Shown here: positions 45,612-53,719 of the stretch, in pieces
Position numbering within the stretch: the first letter of the stretch is position 1
How the letters are laid out: the number at the start of each line of letters is the position of its first letter
Origin: Mycobacterium simulans
GTDB taxonomy: Bacteria > Actinomycetota > Actinomycetes > Mycobacteriales > Mycobacteriaceae
Direction of reading: 5' to 3'
NCBI RefSeq assembly: GCF_900232995.1
Contig: NZ_OCVX01000007.1
Location: 1 to 64,000 of the forward strand
Length of the DNA: 64,000 bases
Program-made: the position numbers and the translations under genes
The notes under the pieces: generated by a model
What the model saw: the letters and a program-made list of their open reading frames with translations, nothing else
The model's database searches: none
What the model was told of the DNA's origin: nothing

Positions 45612-46829
45612 ATGGATTTCGGGGCGCTCCCGCCTGAAGTCAACTCCCTGCGCATGTATTCCGGGCCAGGATCGGCGCCACTGCTGGCTGCTGTGACGGC
45701 CTGGGATGACCTTGCTGCCGAAATGCATTTGACCGCAACGGCATACGAGTCGGTGATCTCGGCGTTGGTCAGTGAAGGATGGCTGGGGCCGGCATCGGCA
45801 GCGATGGCGGCTGCGGTCGCCCCGTATGTGACTTGGATGAGCGCGACGGGCCTGCAGGCCGCACAGACAGCCGCTCAGGCCGCGGCGGCCGCGGCGGCGT
45901 TTGAGGCCGCGCACGCGATGACCGTGCCCCCGGCTGTGGTTGCGGCGAATCGTGCGCGATTGCTGGCACTAGTGGCGACCAATTTTCTCGGTATTAACAC
46001 ACCTGCGATCGCGGCTACCGAGGCCGAATACGCCGAAATGTGGGCCCAGGACGCGACGGCGATGTACGCATATGCGGCGAGTTCTGCCGAGGCCGCAGCG
46101 CTGACACCATTTACTGAACCGGCGCAGACCACCAGTACCTCCGGGCAGGCCGGCCAGGCTGCGGCGGTCTCTCAAGCGGCCGGTTCCGCAGTGGGCAGCG
46201 TTACCCAAACGCAGTTGCCCCAACTCATGTCGGCGGTGCCGGCGAGCATACAAGAATTCGCATCACCTGCGGCGGCGTCGCCATTCGACGCAATTACCCA
46301 GCCGGGACTGCTTGCCGACATCCTGAATTTCCTGGATGGAAACGATGGGAACCCCTACGGGATCTTCCTGAACTCCTCGCTGTCGAATGGGTGGGTGTCA
46401 GCCGGATATACGGCTCCCGCAGCGGTCATGCCCGCAATCACGAGCGCGCTTGCCGATGTCAATGCCGTGGCTCTCGGCGATACGGAGCAGGTCTCCTTAC
46501 CGCCGATGGGCTCCGGTTCCGGCAATCCCACGTGGACCGGGGCGACGGGCACTCAGCCGGGATTGGGTGGCGTTACGACCGGCACGAACCAGGCGGCCCT
46601 GGTTGGGCGACTGTCTGTTCCACCGAGCTGGACGGCGGCCGTCGAGGTGGCAAATTCCCCCGGTGCCGCAGTATCCGGCACAGGTTTGACCAGCACCGCT
46701 GCTGCGCCTGAGGCTGCGGGAGTGCCCGGCGTGCCCGGCATGCCGGCCGCTTACGCACGTAATTTTGGCAATGGTCCCCGATACGGATTCCGGCTGACGA
46801 TCATGCCGCGCCCGCCCGCCGCCGGCTGA
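45612..46829 (+). CDS. PPE-SVP family protein (PPE28/29/30 group), copy b
   Basis: A 405-residue tandem paralogue of the gene at 44233, with the same start, the same ILNFLDGNDGNPYGIFLNSSL block, GRLSVPPSW near residue 340, and the end RLTIMPRPPAAG. AAAAGGAGG lies 7-10 nt upstream of ATG 45612. Only a PE tail relic precedes it, so any PE partner must come from elsewhere. Confidence 0.88.
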   Translation: MDFGALPPEVNSLRMYSGPGSAPLLAAVTAWDDLAAEMHLTATAYESVISALVSEGWLGPASAAMAAAVAPYVTWMSATGLQAAQTAAQAAAAAAAFEAAHAMTVPPAVVAANRARLLALVATNFLGINTPAIAATEAEYAEMWAQDATAMYAYAASSAEAAALTPFTEPAQTTSTSGQAGQAAAVSQAAGSAVGSVTQTQLPQLMSAVPASIQEFASPAAASPFDAITQPGLLADILNFLDGNDGNPYGIFLNSSLSNGWVSAGYTAPAAVMPAITSALADVNAVALGDTEQVSLPPMGSGSGNPTWTGATGTQPGLGGVTTGTNQAALVGRLSVPPSWTAAVEVANSPGAAVSGTGLTSTAAAPEAAGVPGVPGMPAAYARNFGNGPRYGFRLTIMPRPPAAG

Positions 46830-46965
46830 CAGAGACTGCGGACCGCCCGATAGCCCCGAATTGTGCTTTTGCGCTGGTTGCTCGGTTTGTACACCGATAT
46901 TTGCAGTCGGTTGCGTGTTGGGTTGACTCCCATCGCTGCGAGTGCCACGATGGGGCCGGTATGCA
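46830..46965. promoter_or_regulatory. Region upstream of the M-box
   Basis: 136 bp between the PPE stop and the riboswitch core. It presumably contains the promoter of the M-box transcript. No clear -10/-35 pair can be assigned by eye. Confidence 0.35.
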
Positions 46966-47125
46966 CCTCGCTAGGTGAGGCGTCTGCACGGATATAGGCC
47001 ACTGACCTCGAACGTCGAAAGACGCCCAGGGTCAGGACAGCTCTTCCCGGCTTAAGGGTTGAGCCCAAGTGGCTTCTGGTTTTACCAGCCAGATACGCCG
47101 TGTGGTGCCAAAGCTCTGACGAGAG
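46966..47125 (+). ncRNA. M-box (ykoK-type) Mg2+ riboswitch
   Basis: The sequence follows the M-box consensus block by block: GCUAGGUGAGGC near 46970, GGCCACUGACC near 46997, ACGUCGAAAGACGCC near 47012, GGGUCA near 47029, GGCUUAAGG near 47049, AAGUGGC near 47067, and a 3' strand GUGCCAAAGCUCUGACGAG near 47105. CTCG at 46967-46970 can pair with CGAG at 47120-47123 as the closing stem. M-boxes sense Mg2+ and switch off downstream genes when it is plentiful. In M. tuberculosis one precedes PE20-PPE31; here it precedes the same pair. Confidence 0.88.
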
Positions 47126-47220
47126 GGGTGCCCGCCCGATCGCTTTGCGTTGGGCCCTCATCCCTATGTGCGCGGTACCCGGCATCCCCGTGTGCCCCGG
47201 CCCTGAGGAGGTGAGAGCGA

Positions 47221-47301
47221 ATGAGTCCCGGCGATAGTCCCTATCCGAGATCGACGACCATTTCGTTCCGATCCGACCCTGGCGCCGTTTTCGCAGTCTG
47301 A
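47221..47301 (+). CDS. Leader uORF of 26 codons between M-box and PE20
   Basis: ATG 47221 to TGA 47301 encodes MSPGDSPYPRSTTISFRSDPGAVFAV. AGGAGG at 47206-47211 lies 9 nt upstream, the best ribosome site in this part of the window. The frame and stop are partly preserved in the decayed paralogous leader at 43915-43962. It may be a regulatory leader peptide acting with the riboswitch. No homology to a known protein is recognised. Confidence 0.55.
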   Translation: MSPGDSPYPRSTTISFRSDPGAVFAV

Positions 47302-47411
47302 ACCGCGTTACAGCAATTTCCTGATCTCACGTTTCGCCACGCGAAACGTGTGTGGGTTGCGCGGAAATGCCACCGTCCGGGTTGGGTGATTTCCCGTGAG
47401 GATCATGTCCG

Positions 47412-47630
47412 ATGTCATTTGTCACTACCAATCCGAAAGCCTTAGCCCTGGCTGCCGGTCTCTTGCATGACGTCGCGTTCATTCCGACACAGTTCAGCGC
47501 CCACGGCGCCCTATATCAATTGGTGGGCGCGCGTGCCACGGGAGTCCATGAGCGGTTTATCGCGACCCTGGGCACCAGCGCCGATTCCTATGCGGCCACC
47601 GAAGCCGCCAACACCATTTCCGCCAGCTAA
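47412..47630 (+). CDS. PE20: PE20-like PE protein with 27-residue internal deletion
   Basis: 72 residues instead of 99. The N-terminus (MSFVTTNPKALALAAGLLHDVA) and the second helix to the end (QFSAHGALYQ... TSADSYAATEAANTISAS) are intact in one frame, including the YAATE export signal. The 31 residues expected between them are replaced by FIPT, removing the end of helix 1, the turn and the start of helix 2. The tail matches PE20 rather than PE18/19. PPE31 starts 16 bp downstream. In M. tuberculosis PE20/PPE31 is reported as a Mg2+/Ca2+ uptake pair. Confidence 0.72.
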   Translation: MSFVTTNPKALALAAGLLHDVAFIPTQFSAHGALYQLVGARATGVHERFIATLGTSADSYAATEAANTISAS

Positions 47631-47646
47631 CGAGAAGGGGGCAACG

Positions 47647-48846
47647 ATGACCGCCGCCCTGGACTTTGCCGCATTGCCGCCCGAAATCAACTCCACTCGC
47701 ATGTACATGGGAGCGGGCTCGGGGCCAATGCTGGCCGCCGCGTCAGCCTGGAGCGGATTGGCCGCAGAACTGCGTGCCACCGCGTTGTCTTACGGCTCGG
47801 TGCTCGCCGCATTAACCACCGAGGAATGGTGCGGCCCGGCGTCAGCATCCATGGCGGCCGCCGCGGCCCCCTACGTTGGGTGGATGAGCAGCGTCGCCGT
47901 CCAAGCCGAGCAGACCGCCGCGCAAGCCGAGGCCGCCGCGGGTGCTTACGAAGCCGCGTTCGCCGCAACGGTGCCACCAGCGGCGGTCGCGGCCAACCGT
48001 GCTCAGCTGATGGCGCTGATCGCCACCAACGTCCTGGGGCAAAACACGCCGGCGATCGCGGCCAACGAGGCCCAGTACGCCGAAATGTGGGCCCAAGACG
48101 CGATGGCCATGTACGCCTACGCCGGTTCCTCGGCTGCAGCAACGGAGTTGAGCCCGTTCGTCGAACCGCACCAGACAACCAACCCCAGCGGGCTGGCCGC
48201 CCAGGCCGCTGCCGTTACCCAAGCCGCCGGCAACTCGGCCGCCAGCCAGCAGAACGATCTGTCGCAGCTGATCTCCGCTGTGCCCAGCGCATTGCAAACA
48301 CTTACGGGCTCCAACAACACATCATGGTGGACAGAAATCCTGAACATTCTGACTGGGAATGGGCCTTCTTGGTGGAACAACTTCTGGAACACGTGGGGGC
48401 CCAACGCGAATATCTGGAACACCATCACTTCGACTGGGTTCTTCACCCCGGGCGCCACCATCGGAACCCTTTCGAGCTTGCTCGGTGCGGGCGCCATTGG
48501 CGATGTGGCGGGGGACATAGCCGCGGAGGCAGCACCTGCCGCGTCCAACGCGGTGACAGGTGCTGTCGGATCCCCGGCCGGGCTTGGTGGAATGATTTCC
48601 GCCGGCGCGGGCAACGCAGGCATCATCGGCAAGCTATCGGTACCGCCAAGCTGGACCGGCGCCGCGCCGGTCAGCCCTCTTGGCTCGGCGTTGGGAGGCA
48701 CGCCAATGGTCGCGCCGCCGCCAGCGATGGCAGCCGGGATGCCCGGAATGCCGTTAGGCAGTATGGCCGGCCAACCGTTTGGCCGCGCCGTGCCACAGTA
48801 CGGGTTCCGCCCCACCTTCGTGGCACGCCCACCCGCCGCCGGATAG
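47647..48846 (+). CDS. PPE31: PPE-SVP family protein PPE31
   Basis: A 399-residue protein, equal to the recalled PPE31 length. Start ALDFAALPPEINSTRMYMG; SVP motif GKLSVPPSW near residue 335; distinctive end GMPLGSMAGQPFGRAVPQYGFRP...RPPAAG, as in PPE31. AGAAGGGG precedes ATG 47647. It lies behind the M-box, the uORF and the shortened PE20, so it is likely induced when Mg2+ is low and likely acts in outer-membrane cation uptake. Confidence 0.9.
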   Translation: MTAALDFAALPPEINSTRMYMGAGSGPMLAAASAWSGLAAELRATALSYGSVLAALTTEEWCGPASASMAAAAAPYVGWMSSVAVQAEQTAAQAEAAAGAYEAAFAATVPPAAVAANRAQLMALIATNVLGQNTPAIAANEAQYAEMWAQDAMAMYAYAGSSAAATELSPFVEPHQTTNPSGLAAQAAAVTQAAGNSAASQQNDLSQLISAVPSALQTLTGSNNTSWWTEILNILTGNGPSWWNNFWNTWGPNANIWNTITSTGFFTPGATIGTLSSLLGAGAIGDVAGDIAAEAAPAASNAVTGAVGSPAGLGGMISAGAGNAGIIGKLSVPPSWTGAAPVSPLGSALGGTPMVAPPPAMAAGMPGMPLGSMAGQPFGRAVPQYGFRPTFVARPPAAG

Positions 48847-49774
48847 CCTGCGGCGGGTCAACGAGGGCGTCCTCCCAGGGAATGTCCAGCAACTGGGCAG
48901 TCAGGTGGCAGCTGTATCGGCATAAGTTTTTGAACGTTTTGCGTACGCTTTCCCAGTGTCAGGAGAACACATCACTACGATCAGTAATCCATTCGGCGCT
49001 CGACCATCAGGCCGCCGCCCGCGAGTGCTGACGCAGCCATCTGTGGGGTCGGTCGTAGATGATTGAGGGGTATGCCAGGGCACACGACCACTGGTCTCGA
49101 CCGCGGTCAGCGGTGCGAAATGTTTGCCGGCGACGATCAGGCGAACGATAAGCTGATTGCAGTAACAATGCCGCTGGATATCCTTAGCCAATATCGTTCG
49201 TACGCTCCGAAGCCCTACCGCCGCGGCGCAGCATTTGTGCATATTTTGAAACCCTCCAAAGCATTTTTTAAACAGCGAAAAAGGGGGTCGCATTATTCGC
49301 GATTGACGCAGTGAAATGCCTTTCTTTCGCACATCGCGACAATGCAAGTCGAGTCGTCAAGCTGCAGATACTTGTATCGGCCTCGGGTCCATTGCCGGAT
49401 GGTCGCCGATCATAGTTGTGACCACGGTGTTTAGTGTGACAGAGCGATAGCTGCGCGCTCGTCTCACCAGTCGTCAACGACCGGTGACACTGACTGTTTA
49501 CATTTCGCTTACGTGAGCGGAACGCTAGGCAAATAATTTTTTCGCAGCATGTTCGTATCGTAGGCCAGAAACCTGAAAAGGGGGAGGAAATGCCTACCGC
49601 GACAGATTTTTCGAACGGGCGTGAGCGGGTTTGTCGTCACTAAAACATGTGAAATTACTCACAGAACCTTATTTGCGTATCTGGTGAGTTTGATAAGAGC
49701 CAGATCGATTTGTATGCACAACGAGGGAGCCGTGATTACCATGGCGGCCGTATAGGGGACCGGAGGTAACACAT
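48847..49774. promoter_or_regulatory. Long AT-richer intergenic region before PPE32
   Basis: 928 bp without a supported gene, and more AT-rich than the window average from about 49100 on. In H37Rv PPE31 and PPE32 are also consecutive genes. The only gene-like element is a 17-codon frame at 49590-49643 with GGGGGAGG just upstream, too close for good initiation. It ends with GGAGGTAAC before PPE32. No second M-box was found. It probably contains an independent promoter for PPE32-PPE33. Confidence 0.5.
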
Positions 49775-51055
49775 ATGGACTTCGGGGCGCTCCCGCCGGA
49801 AATCAACTCCGGGCGGATGTATGTAGGGGCGGGGTCCGGACCGATGTTGGCTGCAGCTGCGGCATGGGACGAGTTGGCCGTGCAATTGCACGACATGGCC
49901 GCCTCATATGGTTCCACGATTGAGGGCTTGACCATCGGCCCATGGGCGGGTCCGTCCTCGATCACGATGGCGGCTGCGGCCGCTCCGTATGTGGCGTGGA
50001 TAACCGCCACGGGGGCTCAGGCTGAACAGGCGGCCACGCAGGCCAAGATCGCCGCGGCGGCGTATGAGACGGCGTTTGCCGCGACGGTGCCCCCACCGAT
50101 GATTGCCGCAAACCGCGCGTTGTTGATGACGCTGATCGCCACCAACATTTTTGGACAGAACACGCCGGCAATCGCGGCTACTGAAGCCGAGTACGCCGAA
50201 ATGTGGGCGCAGGACGCCGCCGCGATGTACGCCTACGCCGCTTCGTCTGCGACCGCGTCGGAGGTGACACCGTTCACCGAGCCACCGCAAACCACCAATC
50301 CGTCGGCGGCCGCCACGCAAGCGGCCGCGGTTGCCCAATCCGCCGGGACCGCTACCGGCTCAGAGTTGACGACGCAGTTGTCCCAGTTGATCTCCGCGGT
50401 GCCGAACACGCTGCAAAGCCTGGCGACGACCACGGGGTCAACGGCCGCGGCTACGGGATTGCCATTGCCGGGGATCACCCTGCCACCGTGGCTGGCGACC
50501 GACATCGCAAACTGGAACACAATCATGTCGGCCCTCACCGGGCCGTACTCCCTCCAGGGGCTGACCTCCATACCCGGCGGCCCGTTCCTGTCGTTCGGTC
50601 AGATATACGCCTTCGCCCAAAACGGGCAAGGGCTGCAGGCCTTCTACGCCCCTGCGAAACCCATCACCGGGGCATTGGCACCTATCGCTGGGCAGGGGTT
50701 CAACCTGACCTCCGCAGCGGCAGGTGGGGCGCCGCCAGTGTCGGGGGCCATGGGCCGCGCGGCCTTGGTGGGAAGTATGTCGGTGCCCGAAGGCTGGACC
50801 ACAGCCGCGCCGGCGATGAGAACGCTCGCCTCGGTCCTACCCGCCAACATGGCAGCCGCACCGGCTGCTTCCCTGGCCGGCGGCGAGGCCGGCGTGTTCG
50901 GCCAGATGGCCCTGTCGAGCCTGGCGGGACGTGCCATGGGCGCTACCGCGTTCGGCTCCGGAGGTGGTGGTGCGGCGAGGTCACTCGGCGGCGTCGTCGC
51001 CGAGGCGGACCCAGCCGCCGCCACCATCATCGTGATCCCGGCGGTCGAGGACTGA
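49775..51055 (+). CDS. PPE32: PPE-SVP family protein, PPE32-like
   Basis: A 426-residue protein: MDFGALPPEINSGRMYVGAG start, PPE domain to about residue 175, a block LTGPYSLQGLTSIPGGPFLSFGQIY near 250-275, GSMSVPEGW near residue 335, and the unusual hydrophobic end AAATIIVIPAVED instead of the common YGFRP-type tail. Ribosome site GGAGG at 49762-49766. PPE33 follows 34 bp after the stop, so both are co-transcribed. Confidence 0.85.
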   Translation: MDFGALPPEINSGRMYVGAGSGPMLAAAAAWDELAVQLHDMAASYGSTIEGLTIGPWAGPSSITMAAAAAPYVAWITATGAQAEQAATQAKIAAAAYETAFAATVPPPMIAANRALLMTLIATNIFGQNTPAIAATEAEYAEMWAQDAAAMYAYAASSATASEVTPFTEPPQTTNPSAAATQAAAVAQSAGTATGSELTTQLSQLISAVPNTLQSLATTTGSTAAATGLPLPGITLPPWLATDIANWNTIMSALTGPYSLQGLTSIPGGPFLSFGQIYAFAQNGQGLQAFYAPAKPITGALAPIAGQGFNLTSAAAGGAPPVSGAMGRAALVGSMSVPEGWTTAAPAMRTLASVLPANMAAAPAASLAGGEAGVFGQMALSSLAGRAMGATAFGSGGGGAARSLGGVVAEADPAAATIIVIPAVED

Positions 51056-51089
51056 CCAGGACGGCTACGACCAGGTAAGAGGCGAAGAC

Positions 51090-52484
51090 ATGTTGTATGC
51101 AGCACTACCGCCGGAGATCAACTCGGGCAGGATGTACACCGGGCCTGGCTCGGGGCCGATGCTGGCCGCCGCGGCCGCCTGGGACACGCTTGCCGGAGAA
51201 CTACAGTCCACGGTGGCCCTCTACTCGTCCGCGATCTCGAGTCTGACCAGCGGGCCGTGGGTAGGTCCATCATCGGCAGCCATGGCGGCCGCGGTCGCGC
51301 CATATGTGACGTGGCTCAGCGCAACCGCGACGCAGGCAAAGGAAGCAGCGACCCAGGCGACCGCGGCGGCAAGCGCCTACGAGGCAGCATTCGCCGCACA
51401 CGTGCCGCCGCCGGTGATCGCGGCGAATCGCAGCCAACTCGCAACACTGATCGCTACCAACCTTTTTGGGCAGAACACGTCGGCAATCGCGGCCACCGAG
51501 GCTCAGTACGCGGAATTTTGGGCCCAAGACGCCACCGCGATGAACAGCTATGCAACCTCGTCGGCGACCGCTACCCAAGTGACGGCGTTCACGGAGCCAC
51601 CGCAGATCACCGATGCGAGCGGTCTGGCCAGCCAGGCGGCCGCGGTAGGGCAAGCCGCCGGCGGCGCAGCCGCCACGGATACGCTCCTTGGGGCCGGGCC
51701 GATATCGGAGCTGCTGCAATTGGGTGCTGACCTCGCCACGGCTTACAACACCGCTGTTCCAAAGCTCATAGACGCCCTGCTTGGGCCGGGCACGGCAGCG
51801 ACCTATAGCAGCTTGTACACGGCGATCAAGGTTCCTCTCGGGTTTACCACTCAGTTCAACGACATCGGGCTGATCATCAACTTCCCGGCGTCGCAATTCC
51901 TCAAGTTCGCGACCAAGCCGGCTGTGCTTGGCGAACTGCCGAAAGATGCGCTGGGAGGTGGACTTGGCCTTGGGGCACCACACTGGGGCCGGGGCTGGCT
52001 GACCAGCGCGCCGGTAACGGCGGATTTCGGACGCGGCACCTTGGTTGGAAAGTTGACAGTTCCGCCGAGTTGGGCCCCGGCGACTCCGGATATCAGGATG
52101 GTCGCTGCCGCGCTGTCGGCCGCGGGGCCGGAGGCGGTGCCGGCGGCCGCGCTTAGCGAGGGCAGCCTGCTCAGTTCGATGTCGGCGGCCGGAATGCTCG
52201 GCAGTGCCTTAGGCGCAGGGGCTCCCAGCGCTTTCGCTGGCACTGGCGTCCGAGGTCGTCTCACGCCCATCAAAGACCTCAAAAACAAGCACTCGCCCGA
52301 GAAGCTCAAACGTCTGGTCGCACAAATTTCGGAAAAGCCCGAGAGCGTACAGCACCATAATGTCGATCAAGAAGGTCTTGACAGCCTGCTCGAGCAACTG
52401 TCGAAGAAACCCGGCATCCACGCGGTCCACCTGACCAAAGGCGACAAGCCAAAAGTCCTGCCGCCAAATACGCAGTTAGGTTAG
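51090..52484 (+). CDS. PPE33: PPE-family protein, PPE33-like, with Lys-rich C-terminal tail
   Basis: A 464-residue protein. The usual MDFG start is changed to MLYAALPPEINSGRMYTGPG, and the EMWAQD motif to EFWAQD. The SVP-type motif reads GKLTVPPSW near residue 325. After residue about 385 comes a charged, Lys-rich tail (LKRLVAQISEKP, LDSLLEQLSKKPG) ending LPPNTQLG, unlike the other PPE proteins here. It is likely co-transcribed with PPE32. Confidence 0.85.
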   Translation: MLYAALPPEINSGRMYTGPGSGPMLAAAAAWDTLAGELQSTVALYSSAISSLTSGPWVGPSSAAMAAAVAPYVTWLSATATQAKEAATQATAAASAYEAAFAAHVPPPVIAANRSQLATLIATNLFGQNTSAIAATEAQYAEFWAQDATAMNSYATSSATATQVTAFTEPPQITDASGLASQAAAVGQAAGGAAATDTLLGAGPISELLQLGADLATAYNTAVPKLIDALLGPGTAATYSSLYTAIKVPLGFTTQFNDIGLIINFPASQFLKFATKPAVLGELPKDALGGGLGLGAPHWGRGWLTSAPVTADFGRGTLVGKLTVPPSWAPATPDIRMVAAALSAAGPEAVPAAALSEGSLLSSMSAAGMLGSALGAGAPSAFAGTGVRGRLTPIKDLKNKHSPEKLKRLVAQISEKPESVQHHNVDQEGLDSLLEQLSKKPGIHAVHLTKGDKPKVLPPNTQLG

Positions 52485-52574
52485 CTTTTTACCGTATTGC
52501 CTTGGGACAACGGAATTTTGGCCCACTGTACCAATTCTGCAAGAATTGCCTCGACATGGGAGAATGGTGAGATT

Positions 52575-52898
52575 ATGAGACGGCTACTTGCGCTTCTCGG
52601 CGTCTTTGCCATGATTGGCCTTGCCGCGCCCGCGTACGCCGATCCCGATGACAACGGCGGCGGTGACGACGCGGGCTTCCTCGCGGCCCTCCGACAAGTC
52701 GGCATCACCTACGGCAGCCCCGCCCAAGCCATTGGGTCCGCCAAGGCGGTGTGCGGATGCTTGGATAACGGCGAAACGGGTTTGGAGCTAGTCAACGACG
52801 TAAAGACTCGCAATCCCGGCCTGGATATGGACGCGGCGGCACAGTTCGCATTGATCTCGTCGAAGTACTACTGCCCGCATCACCTCAGCCACGCCTGA
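52575..52898 (+). CDS. Secreted DUF732 protein, Rv1810-like
   Basis: A 107-residue protein with a clear signal peptide (RRLLALLGVFAMIGLAAPAYA, cut after AYA near residue 22). The mature part is DUF732-like: FLAALRQVGITYGSPAQAIGSAKAVCG, with a Cys pair (VCGCL) and a late Cys in KYYCPHH. Start ATG 52575. Family members are small exported proteins of unknown role. It lies between PPE33 and mgtC, and I recall that the H37Rv homologue responds to Mg2+ starvation with them. Confidence 0.88.
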   Translation: MRRLLALLGVFAMIGLAAPAYADPDDNGGGDDAGFLAALRQVGITYGSPAQAIGSAKAVCGCLDNGETGLELVNDVKTRNPGLDMDAAAQFALISSKYYCPHHLSHA

Positions 52899-52933
52899 TA
52901 CCTGTAGGCCACGCGCCGTTCACCTAGGCGTGG
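52889..52933 (+). terminator. Possible stem-loop after the DUF732 gene
   Basis: CCACGCCT at 52889-52896 can pair with AGGCGTGG at 52926-52933; an alternative CCACGC at 52909-52914 can pair with the same 3' arm with a shorter loop. It spans the stop codon region and precedes mgtC by 66 bp. Mutually exclusive pairings are possible. Confidence 0.3.
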
Positions 52934-52999
52934 TTAGCTGCCGCGCCGAGGGGTGGGGGCGGATACGCAGCCCTGCGGTCGGGGAAGGAGTGCGCCGTC

Positions 53000-53707
53000 A
53001 TGCAGACGCTGAGCACCGCCGATTTCGCACTCCGGCTTGGCGTCGGAGTGGGTTGCGGCGCCCTCATCGGATTTGAGCGGCAATGGCGGGCGCGCATGGC
53101 CGGCCTTCGAACCAACGCACTAGTGGCGGCCGGCGCCACGTTGTTCGTGCTTTACGCGGCCGCCACCGAGGACAGCAGCCCCACCAGAGTCGCGTCTTAT
53201 GTGGTGTCGGGGATCGGCTTTCTCGGTGGCGGGGTAATCCTGCGCGAGGGGTTCAACGTCCGGGGCCTCAACACCGCCGCCACCCTGTGGTGCTCGGCGG
53301 CCGTCGGTGTGCTGGCGGCCTCCGGGCACTTGGTGTTCACTCTTATCGCCACCGGCACCGTCATCACCATCCATGTGCTGGGGCGCCCATTGGGCCGGCT
53401 GATTGACCACGACAACACCGTCGAGGAAGACGAAGGTTTACAGCCCTATCAGGTTCAGGTGATCTGTCGCCCCAAGTCGGCGAAATACGCGCGTGCTCAG
53501 CTCGTGCAGCACACCACCAACAACGACATCACATTGCGGGGCGTTCATACGAGCCCGGTCGACGACGACAAGGTCACTTTGACTGCGCACCTGCTCATGG
53601 ACGGCCATACGCCGGCCAAGCTGGAGCGGATGGTTGCCGAATTGTCTTTGCAGCCAGGCATTTACGCGGTGCAGTGGTATGCCGGTGAACAGGCGCAGGC
53701 GGAGTGA
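53000..53707 (+). CDS. mgtC: MgtC virulence factor
   Basis: A 235-residue MgtC/SapB-family membrane protein. The N-terminal half has about four to five hydrophobic segments, with the family motif GFERQWRARMAGLRTNALVA near residue 25 and GFLGGGVILREG near 75. The C-terminal domain (residues about 150-235) has an ACT-like fold. It supports survival at low Mg2+ and in macrophages, probably as a regulator and not a transporter. Start ATG 53000. It meets the convergent flavoprotein gene 12 bp after its stop. Confidence 0.93.
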   Translation: MQTLSTADFALRLGVGVGCGALIGFERQWRARMAGLRTNALVAAGATLFVLYAAATEDSSPTRVASYVVSGIGFLGGGVILREGFNVRGLNTAATLWCSAAVGVLAASGHLVFTLIATGTVITIHVLGRPLGRLIDHDNTVEEDEGLQPYQVQVICRPKSAKYARAQLVQHTTNNDITLRGVHTSPVDDDKVTLTAHLLMDGHTPAKLERMVAELSLQPGIYAVQWYAGEQAQAE

Positions 53708-53719
53708 CCAGGGTCCCGC

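Noticed and set aside
49590..49643. 17-codon ORF (MPTATDFSNGRERVCRH) before PPE32
   Set aside because: The purine-rich site is too close to the ATG for good initiation, and there is no paralogue or family match; kept only as a remark in the gap entry.
48847..49774. Possible second M-box in front of PPE32
   Set aside because: No UAGGUGAGGC-like core or the other consensus blocks could be found in order.
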